A stretch of 64,000 bases of DNA, taken from Umezawaea beigongshangensis (GTDB lineage: Bacteria > Actinomycetota > Actinomycetes > Mycobacteriales > Pseudonocardiaceae). The position numbers were made by a program, and so were the translations under genes. The DNA lies in assembly GCF_016464305.1 (NCBI RefSeq), contig NZ_JAEIOJ010000005.1, positions 62,001-126,000 on the forward strand, written 5' to 3'. Positions 58,327 through 64,000 of this stretch are shown one piece after another; positions within the stretch are counted from its first letter, which is position 1, and the number at the start of each line of letters is the position of its first letter. Under the pieces are notes generated by a model. It worked only from the letters and a program-made list of their open reading frames with translations, was not told the origin of the DNA and searched no databases.

Positions 58327-59727
58327 CTACATCCCGTCCAGCAGTGCTTGCACTCGCCTGCGCGCGATGCGCTCACCTCCGTCGAGGCACTTCGCGTAGA
58401 CCCGCAGGAGCACGCCGAGGCTGTGCCCGGCCCACTCCGCCACCCGCGTGGCCTCCACACCCGCGTTGAGCCACGTCGAGACGCAGGCGTGACGCAGGTC
58501 ATAAGGGCGCTTGGCGAGCGGTGAGGCGACCACCTCCGGTGTGAACACCGCCTCCCGCGCCGCTGCCCACGCTCTGCCGTAGGTCGTGCTGCTGATCCGG
58601 CCCCCGCGCTCGGCGACGAACAGCAACCCGTTCGGGGCGATGCTGAAGGTGTCGAAGTGGTCGTAGAACAGCAGCGCCAACTGCGGCGAGCACGGTGCCG
58701 TGCGGCCCTCGTCCTCCGCCCGGTGCTTGAGTCCCCTCTCCTCGTTCCGCCGGCCGCTGTCGGTCCACTCGGCCCCGATCTCCGGGGCCGCTGTCGTGAG
58801 GTGAATTTCACCCCACTCGGTGACCCGCCACCGGCCCGCCTCCTGGTCCCACACGCGCGGCGGCAGGTCGATGTGGTTCCTGCGGAGCGCCGACGCTTCC
58901 TCGGGCCGCAGCGCGGCGTAGTACATCGAGCCGAAGAACGCGACGAGCTTGCCACCGGTCCGCCCGATGCCGGGAACGGCGCTGAGGAGCGTGCGAGCCT
59001 GCACCGGGTTGGCCACCGAACGCCGGTCCACCTGGTGCACGACGGTCTTCCGCTTCTTCGTCGTCACCTCCTTGAGCGGATTGGCGTCCAGCAGCTTCTG
59101 CTCCACCGCGTAGTCCAGCGCACTGCCGAGCGTGATCCGGCGAAGTCGGATCGTGTCCGGCGCAGCTCGCTTGCCGTCCAACTTGCGTTCGACGTCGGCC
59201 AACAGCGACCGCAGGACGTCGGGCTTCGCCAGGTCGCTCACCGGCCGCGTGTTCTGCGCCAGCCACGCCAGCGCCGCGGCCACGTCGGCCGAGTGCCGTT
59301 CGTCGCGGCGGTTGGTGTTGAACGCCGCCCGCATCGCCTTCCGGAGCACCGCGTTGTCCGGCGTGCTGCGCGTCGTGGCCAGCAGCGCCGCGGTGATGGG
59401 CGTCAGCGCGTCGGCGATGGTCCGCCGCTGCCCCGGAGCCGCGTCCCGCCACTTCATGTCCACGAACGAACAGGCGAACGCGAACCACGACGACGTGTTC
59501 GCGTTCCGCGCCATCGACACCGGCAGCCCGGTCTCCCGGTCGAACGCCTCTCCCCTGTTGGCCGCGCTCAACAGACTTGCCCGGAAGCTGTTCGCGAGCG
59601 CGGCCGTCCGAAACGCCTTCTTGGACGGAATGCGGTCGACCGACCATCGAACCCAATGGGTCGTCGTGCGCTTGCCCTTGTAGACGTCGATCGCGTAGAT
59701 GCGAACGTCGTAACTCGTGTCCGTCAC
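58327..59727 (-). CDS. int: Tyrosine recombinase (AICE integrase)
   Basis: A 466-residue phage-type integrase. An N-terminal arm-binding and SAM-like domain (residues ~60-230) is followed by the catalytic domain. Catalytic residues: Arg in YYAALRPEEASALRR, His-x-x-Arg in YDLRHACVSTWLNAG, His in WAGHSLGVLLRVY and the nucleophile Tyr in RVYAKCLDGG. It integrates the element at tRNA-Tyr. GTG 59727 overlaps the xis stop (GTGA); the longer frame to 60012 is a shadow. Confidence 0.95.
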   Translation of the reverse strand: MTDTSYDVRIYAIDVYKGKRTTTHWVRWSVDRIPSKKAFRTAALANSFRASLLSAANRGEAFDRETGLPVSMARNANTSSWFAFACSFVDMKWRDAAPGQRRTIADALTPITAALLATTRSTPDNAVLRKAMRAAFNTNRRDERHSADVAAALAWLAQNTRPVSDLAKPDVLRSLLADVERKLDGKRAAPDTIRLRRITLGSALDYAVEQKLLDANPLKEVTTKKRKTVVHQVDRRSVANPVQARTLLSAVPGIGRTGGKLVAFFGSMYYAALRPEEASALRRNHIDLPPRVWDQEAGRWRVTEWGEIHLTTAAPEIGAEWTDSGRRNEERGLKHRAEDEGRTAPCSPQLALLFYDHFDTFSIAPNGLLFVAERGGRISSTTYGRAWAAAREAVFTPEVVASPLAKRPYDLRHACVSTWLNAGVEATRVAEWAGHSLGVLLRVYAKCLDGGERIARRRVQALLDGM

Positions 59728-59909
59728 GCTGCCACCTCGCACGAGTTGAACCACTTCTCCACATCTGACCGGCTGAACCGCAACTGACCGTTCGGCAACT
59801 TGCGGCACCGGGGTGCGGTCTTCTTCGCCAGCCACTCGTACAACGTCGAACGTGACACCTTGAACTCGGCGCAGAACTCCGCAACCGTGAGCAACTCCTG
59901 TCGACTCAC
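59724..59909 (-). CDS. xis: Excisionase (HTH_17 family)
   Basis: A 61-residue MerR-like excisionase: LLTVAEFCAEFKVSRSTLYE, WLAKKTAPRCRKLPNGQLRF, SRSDVEKWF. It directs Int towards excision. GTG overlaps the stop of the DUF3631 gene and its own stop overlaps int, so ATPase, xis and int form one coupled unit. Confidence 0.92.
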   Translation of the reverse strand: MSRQELLTVAEFCAEFKVSRSTLYEWLAKKTAPRCRKLPNGQLRFSRSDVEKWFNSCEVAA

Positions 59910-61015
59910 ACCGCCGTCCCCTCGTCAACGTTCTCGGTCGGGAGGTAGCGCGCCCACGCGTCACCGAGTCCGTTGTCCCCGTCGACCACGTACCCCTTGA
60001 ACGTCTTGCCACCGCTCTTGTAGGCGGTGACCTTGACGCCGTAGGCGTTGAGTTCCACGGCGAGTTGGCGTGCGTTGATCGGCCTGCCGTAGAAGTCGCC
60101 CCAGGGGGCCTCGTCCATGCTGTGCAGCACGGCGAGGATCTCCACGGTGCTCATGCGCTTCACACCGCGGTCGTTGAAGACGGCCCGCAGGTCGGCCAGC
60201 AGGCGGATGCGGTCGGAAGCGGGGTTGCTCTGCGACGCGGTCACGAAGTACAGGCAGGCAGCGCGCGCGGTGTCAGGCCAGTGACCACCGGCAGCATCGG
60301 CGATGGCCAGCAGCGGTTCCCAGATCTCCGCCGACCGGTCGGCCACGCCGTCGGGCATCTCGGGATAGGCCGTGCCGACCTGGTCACCCACCGACTCCAC
60401 CCACGCGGCCAGCGCCTCACGGATCGGAGTCGACTGCTCGTCCACCTGCCGTTCGCGGAACGGCTCCACCGTTTCGTCCGCCCGACGACGACGCATGTGA
60501 ATGGTGATAGCTCGACTCATGATGGTGTCGGGCATCCGACCGGCGATTCCAGCCAGCGCAGCAGGGGCGTAGACCGGGAAACGCTCGATGACCATGTTGC
60601 CCGCGTCGCCCTTGCACCGAGCCACGGTGGCGGACCGCTTGTATCCGGCGTTCACCAGCGCCCGAAGGTCCTCGTTACCGCCACCCTTCGCGTCGAAAAT
60701 AGCGTCGATCTCGTCGAACAGAATCGTGATGGGTCCAGCGCCGACCATGCGGAATAGTGCGGCAGGGGTAGCGGAAAACGTCATCTCCGGTGCCTTGCTC
60801 AGGAAACGAGCCACCTCCAGAACGCGCGTCTTTCCAGATCCCGGTTCCGCGCTGGAGAGCACCAGTCGCGGAGTGATGTAGAAGTGTTCGGCGGCCCAGG
60901 TGTGGGCGTACCAGAGGGCGAGCATCGGCGCGCAGTGCTGATCGGGGAAAGCGTTGAACCGCGAGAGGAACGCCTGTACTCGGTCGAGGACTTCCGCGCC
61001 GCTGTGCTCACTCAT
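59906..61015 (-). CDS. DUF3631 P-loop ATPase of the element's replication module
   Basis: A 369-residue ATPase. Walker A is SSAEPGSGKTRVLEVARFL (~residue 55), Walker B is ITILFDEIDAIFD (~residue 98), and the C-terminal DUF3631 region carries RPINARQLAVELNAYGVKV. Such proteins accompany primase-polymerases in AICEs and probably act as the replicative helicase or initiator ATPase. ATG 61015 is chosen because GAAGGAAG lies six bases upstream; the longer GTG start (61075) would overlap the primase gene. Confidence 0.88.
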   Translation of the reverse strand: MSEHSGAEVLDRVQAFLSRFNAFPDQHCAPMLALWYAHTWAAEHFYITPRLVLSSAEPGSGKTRVLEVARFLSKAPEMTFSATPAALFRMVGAGPITILFDEIDAIFDAKGGGNEDLRALVNAGYKRSATVARCKGDAGNMVIERFPVYAPAALAGIAGRMPDTIMSRAITIHMRRRRADETVEPFRERQVDEQSTPIREALAAWVESVGDQVGTAYPEMPDGVADRSAEIWEPLLAIADAAGGHWPDTARAACLYFVTASQSNPASDRIRLLADLRAVFNDRGVKRMSTVEILAVLHSMDEAPWGDFYGRPINARQLAVELNAYGVKVTAYKSGGKTFKGYVVDGDNGLGDAWARYLPTENVDEGTAV

Positions 61016-61055
61016 GACTGGGCTTCCTTCAGCGCGGGGAATTGGTGGCCGGTGC

Positions 61056-62027
61056 TCATGCCGCACCTCGCACACCGAGCTGCTGCCGGTCGGCGGGTGC
61101 TTGTCGTGGTCGGGAGGCTCCGGCGCGCAGGCCGTTGGTGATGGTGCGGAGGACTTCTCGTTCGGTGCAGTGGCACTGGTCGGTGATCATGTGTGTGGCG
61201 GCTGCGTGCAGGTGGGCTTCCGCTGTAGCCGGGGGGAGGTGTCCGGCGGCGACGAGCTGTCCGAGTGCGACGGCGGCGATGAACAGGGTGCGGGTGTGCG
61301 CCCCTGGTTGCGCCGCTGCGACCCGGTCGCGTTCGCCCTGCACGGCGGCGGCGACGTAGGCGGGCATCCGCTGTGAGGGCACCACAACGGGCGCTGAGAG
61401 CGCCGTACGCGGCTTGGGAGACAGTGCCTGGATCAACCAGCCGGGCAGTTCGACGGGTTCCCGGTCGTCCAAGACCGTGTAGGCCCCGTGCGGGGTGTTT
61501 GATCCGGGGGCGACGACGTAGCCGCCGTGCGCGCGGGTGTCGACCTTCCACCCCAGCCCGCCGGCATCGCCCTCGGTGTTGCGCAGCTCCACACCGGAGG
61601 GTGCGACGAAGTACAGGTGTGAGCCGCCGCGTGCGGTGCGGACCGTGAAGGTCTCCCACGGCACCGGCTGCCGGGCCTGCTCGCAGACGAGGGCGAACAC
61701 GTCGTGGCCGTCTGACACCCCCTCCCGGTTCCAGCCGTCCGGGGGCACGTCGGCGGGTGACTTCGGGGTGTCGAGGTCGACCACGACGAGTCCGGCCGGG
61801 CCGGTGGGCAGGCCGATGTTGAACGGGGCGGTGTTCCAGGCGCGGCGGATGCGGTCGGGGTCGGTGGTGGCGCGCTGCTCCCACCCCAGGTGCCCCGTCA
61901 TGCAGGGACCGGTGTGAGGGCAGGAGGTCGTGCCGTGCAGCGCGGGGCGCTTGGTGCCGGGGCGCAGCGGGAAGACCGGCCAGCCGCGCGCGGCGACGGC
62001 TAGAGCGTGGTCGAGCAGAGGATTCAT
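61056..62027 (-). CDS. Bifunctional DNA primase/polymerase (AEP family)
   Basis: A 323-residue prim-pol. N-terminal GWPVFPLRPGTKRPALHG, the catalytic Asp pair in GLVVVDLDTPKSP (~residue 93), and GWKVDTRAHGGYVVAPGS (~residue 165) are diagnostic. The C-terminal ~110 residues are helical. It makes primers for replication of the excised element, replacing RepSA of pSAM2. ATG with AGGAG seven bases upstream. Confidence 0.92.
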   Translation of the reverse strand: MNPLLDHALAVAARGWPVFPLRPGTKRPALHGTTSCPHTGPCMTGHLGWEQRATTDPDRIRRAWNTAPFNIGLPTGPAGLVVVDLDTPKSPADVPPDGWNREGVSDGHDVFALVCEQARQPVPWETFTVRTARGGSHLYFVAPSGVELRNTEGDAGGLGWKVDTRAHGGYVVAPGSNTPHGAYTVLDDREPVELPGWLIQALSPKPRTALSAPVVVPSQRMPAYVAAAVQGERDRVAAAQPGAHTRTLFIAAVALGQLVAAGHLPPATAEAHLHAAATHMITDQCHCTEREVLRTITNGLRAGASRPRQAPADRQQLGVRGAA

Positions 62028-62115
62028 GATGTGTCTCCTGTGGAGGTGGGGCTGGGGTGTGAGCCCGGACCGGCGGGGTGTGTCGTGGCGGACTGCCCGC
62101 CGGTCCGGGATGCGG

Positions 62116-62283
62116 TTACTTGCCCGCCTGGTCGGCGGCCTTGCAGGTGGGGCACCAGGTGCGCGAGGTGAACCAGGTCCACACGGCTTCGGGCCGCTTG
62201 ACGTGTAGCCCGCACGCGGTCTTCGAGCTGCCGTCCCACCAACTGCGCTTGACTTCGAGGTGGATGAGGTTGTCGTCGGGCAT
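62116..62283 (-). CDS. 55-residue zinc-finger-like micro-protein
   Basis: A short gene (MPDDNLIHLEVKRSWWDG onward) with a Cys in KTACGLHVK and a CPTC pair 20 residues later, followed by AADQAGK. The His-x(n)-TxCG...CxxC pattern is common in small proteins of actinobacterial mobile elements and probably binds zinc. The ribosome-binding site AAGGAG lies eight bases before the ATG. It is encoded between the primase and the second micro-gene, all co-directional. Confidence 0.75.
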   Translation of the reverse strand: MPDDNLIHLEVKRSWWDGSSKTACGLHVKRPEAVWTWFTSRTWCPTCKAADQAGK

Positions 62284-62301
62284 GGCGGGTGCTCCTTGTC
62301 G

Positions 62302-62409
62302 TCAGCGGGCGGCGCAGCCGGTGCACATGACGCGGTCTGCGGGGATGGGCGCGAAGCAGAGGGGGCAGGCCGCGGTGAGCCGGGCGAGCGCGGCGATCAG
62401 GTGGCGCAT
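62302..62409 (-). CDS. 35-residue double-CxxC micro-protein
   Basis: A 35-residue peptide starting MRHLIAALARLTAACPLC with a second pair CTGC near its end, so it can form a minimal zinc ribbon. The ribosome-binding site GGAGGG is seven bases before the ATG, and the next micro-gene begins 18 bp after its stop. It is first in the replication operon after the GTTAGG array. No function is known. Confidence 0.65.
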   Translation of the reverse strand: MRHLIAALARLTAACPLCFAPIPADRVMCTGCAAR

Positions 62410-62522
62410 GGCGTGTGCCCTCCATCTCGTGACTGTGAGTGATGACATGTGGGTGTGCGGGGGTGCGGCGGGCACCGGGTGCGGGTGCTCGTCGTGGGTG
62501 GTGTGCGGGGTGTCGGGGCTGA

Positions 62523-62689
62523 GTTAGGCCACTGGGATCGAGTTAGGTTTTTCACCCGGCGGGTTAGGTCGCCCCGTGTGCGTGCTGATCAGGGGTTAGT
62601 TACCTGGTTGGGCGAGTTAGGTCGGCTCCGTGTAGCCCTGGTCAGGGCCGGGATACGCGGTGTTGGCGAGGTGGTGCCGACCTAACTCG
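62523..62689. repeat. GTTAGG array with long inverted repeat
   Basis: GTTAGG or GTTAG copies begin at 62523, 62542, 62563, 62595 and 62616, and an inverted copy lies at 62681. Spacings of 19, 21, 32 and 21 bp are near whole helical turns. The last direct and the inverted copy belong to a perfect 14-bp inverted repeat, CGAGTTAGGTCGGC (62613-62626) and its complement (62676-62689). The gene-free region 62410-62703 lies between the translocase and the replication operon. Confidence 0.85.
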
Positions 62690-62703
62690 GCCGCTGGTGG
62701 TGA

Positions 62704-64000
62704 CTAGTCCTGCTCGTCCAGGTCGGCGGTGGCACGCCGAGCCAGTGCGTCACGGACGGTGACCGGATCGACGGGGTACTTGTTGCCGGTGGAGGGCACC
62801 TTGACGCCGAGCGCGGCCAACTCGTCGCGCAGGGACTTACCGGTCATCGTCTTGTAGGGGGTCCACTTGGGAGCGTGGCGCTCCAGCAGCGCGGGCAGGT
62901 CGGCGGCCTTGATCGGCTCCTGGCCCATCACGGCGTCGAGGTCTTCGAGCAGGTCCCGATCGGACTCGATCTGCGGGGCGGGGGCGTCGCTGCCGGGCAG
63001 GGTGCGCCCGGCGGTCCGGATCGCGGCGAGCGAGCGTTCGATGATGGGGGTGACCTGGTCGTTGCCCTTGGCGACGTCCAGGAAGTACGCCTGCACGATC
63101 TCCGAGCGCTCCCCGCTGAAGCCCTTGACCACCGCGGTTCCCCGGTCGGTGCCGGGGATCAGCTCGGTGGCGCGGTGCCCGGCGGCGTACGCGCCCTGCC
63201 CGAGCAGGGCGTCGTTGGCGACGTGGTCGCCCACGGCGTAGGCGATGCCGTTGGAGCAGTTGCGGGTCACGTCGCGCGGCATCGAGTCCTTCGTCGGGGC
63301 CTGTGTGGACAGGATGAGGTGGATGCCGCGCTTGCGGCCCAGCCGGACGACGTCGACCAGCAGACCGGAGATCTCCTTGCCGTAGACGGCGTGCTGGATC
63401 GCCACGTGCGCTTCTTCCAGCAGCCCGAACAGCGGGTGCAGCCCGACGCCCTTGCTGGCGTACTCCCGCGTCACCGACGGGATCTCGTACTTGACCAGCA
63501 GCTCCCCGCGACGCTGGACCTCGGCGTGCAGCTCCCGCAGGTGCTCCAGGATCTCGGCGATCTTCTCGTCCTCGGCTCCCATGACGTAGCGGGAGCACCG
63601 CGGCTTGAACGCCTCGAAGTCGAAGTTCGCGTCGGGCACCCAGATCCGCAGCTCAGCGGTGGGGTCCAGGGCGGCACCGGCCATGATGACGCGCGCCCCG
63701 GAGGACTTGCCCTGTCCGGGAATGCCACCGGAGATGGTGTTGCGCTCCATCACCGGAGCGGTGATCGGCTCACCCCGCAGGGTCCGCCCGAACGGCACCC
63801 CCTTGAACACGTCCACCGCGCCGTCGGTGAGCAGCGGATACGGCCCCGCCCCCTCGGCCAGCGCGCCCTTGTCGGCGATCCACAGGTCCAGGATTCCGGC
63901 CTCGCTGCCGGTGGTCGGCCACACCTCCTTCGCCAGCCGGTGCAGGCCGGTGGCCAGGTCGGCACGGCGGCGAGCGATCTTCTCGGCCGTCACACCGGCC
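62704..64000 (-). CDS. FtsK/SpoIIIE-type DNA translocase (TraSA-like), 5' end outside window
   Basis: At least 431 residues of a conjugative FtsK-family ATPase. Walker A is GGIPGQGKSSGARVIMAGAA, the Walker B region is PLFGLLEEAHVAIQ, and LILSTQAPTKDSMPRDV corresponds to the sensor segment. The C-terminus holds a winged-helix-like region. Such TraB/TraSA proteins pump double-stranded DNA between mycelia. The frame remains open at the right edge; the N-terminal membrane segment is not seen, so the GTG at 63993 is probably internal. Confidence 0.9.
   Translation of the reverse strand, partial: AGVTAEKIARRRADLATGLHRLAKEVWPTTGSEAGILDLWIADKGALAEGAGPYPLLTDGAVDVFKGVPFGRTLRGEPITAPVMERNTISGGIPGQGKSSGARVIMAGAALDPTAELRIWVPDANFDFEAFKPRCSRYVMGAEDEKIAEILEHLRELHAEVQRRGELLVKYEIPSVTREYASKGVGLHPLFGLLEEAHVAIQHAVYGKEISGLLVDVVRLGRKRGIHLILSTQAPTKDSMPRDVTRNCSNGIAYAVGDHVANDALLGQGAYAAGHRATELIPGTDRGTAVVKGFSGERSEIVQAYFLDVAKGNDQVTPIIERSLAAIRTAGRTLPGSDAPAPQIESDRDLLEDLDAVMGQEPIKAADLPALLERHAPKWTPYKTMTGKSLRDELAALGVKVPSTGNKYPVDPVTVRDALARRATADLDEQD

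Larger units (their letters stand above)
58183..64000. mobile_element. Actinomycete integrative and conjugative element (AICE), left part
   Basis: From the tRNA-Tyr end all genes run on the minus strand: integrase, excisionase, DUF3631 ATPase, primase-polymerase, two micro-genes and an FtsK-like translocase. This is the core kit of SLP1/pSAM2-type elements that transfer double-stranded DNA with a single FtsK/TraB protein and replicate in the excised state. No phage structural genes are seen. The right junction is beyond 64000. Confidence 0.88.

Noticed and set aside
62024-62425. A 133-codon minus-strand frame before the primase gene
   Set aside because: It is Arg/Pro/His/Thr-rich without a domain and runs in another frame across both micro-genes, which have proper ribosome-binding sites. 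Its start codon overlaps the ribosome-binding site of the first micro-gene.
62449-62685. A 78-codon plus-strand frame across the GTTAGG array
   Set aside because: Its composition (Val/Gly/Arg) reflects the repeats, there is no ribosome-binding site, and it is opposite to every gene of the element.
58183-64000. Prophage
   Set aside because: Integrase and excisionase alone could be phage-like, but the primase-polymerase/DUF3631 pair with an FtsK-type translocase and no capsid, portal or terminase genes fits an AICE.

Overview
The window is a high-GC actinobacterial chromosome segment, most likely from the Pseudonocardiaceae (a Saccharothrix/Lentzea/Actinosynnema-like organism). This rests on very high GC at third codon positions, many GTG starts, many genes with a TAnnnT -10 box placed 5-8 nt before the start codon (probable leaderless mRNAs), a BldC-type developmental regulator, menaquinone as respiratory quinone, and an actinomycete-type integrative element. 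The genus is inferred; no rRNA or other marker is present.

Layout. 1-1.6 kb: end of a cytochrome c maturation operon (resB, ccsB). 1.8-9.7 kb: a MinD/ParA-like ATPase with a 10-residue repeat region, a TetR/PPOX pair divergent from an epoxide hydrolase, bldC, an Lrp regulator, an ADP-ribosylglycohydrolase and a CysK2-like synthase. 9.7-17.5 kb: menaquinone genes menA, menE, menB, menD and menF, with a secreted M1 peptidase between menD and menF. 18.0-21.8 kb: the five-gene phenylacetyl-CoA epoxidase operon paaABCDE. 22.5-24.7 kb: menG and a MenJ-like reductase. 25.0-41.0 kb: a complete 14-subunit complex I operon nuoA-N in canonical order, preceded by two Rex-type operators and an iron-box-like palindrome. 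41.0-42.1 kb: a polyprenyl diphosphate synthase, probably for the menaquinone tail. 42.4-47.4 kb: a long acidic membrane-anchored protein, overlapping tail to tail with korB of a 2-oxoglutarate:ferredoxin oxidoreductase (korAB).

47.7-58.2 kb: an enoyl-CoA hydratase, an Lrp/ddaH divergent pair, a coiled-coil protein, a LysR-DinB/EamA locus, a second LysR-like gene, an orphan three-gene complex-I-like module (nuoB-, nuoC- and nuoI-like), htpX, rmlA, yajQ and tRNA-Tyr. 58.2 kb to the end: the left part of an actinomycete integrative and conjugative element (AICE) inserted at the tRNA-Tyr 3' end, with integrase, excisionase, a DUF3631 ATPase, a primase-polymerase, two micro-proteins, a helically spaced GTTAGG array and an FtsK/TraSA-type translocase that runs out of the window.

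How the genes fit together: quinone synthesis (men genes, prenyl synthase), quinone reduction (nuo), ferredoxin reduction (kor) and cytochrome maturation (res/ccs) form a respiratory neighbourhood, with the paa aromatic degradation operon embedded in it. menC, menH and menI are not in the window. The least explained parts are the nuoB/C/I remnant with its structured upstream region, and the AICE repeat array.
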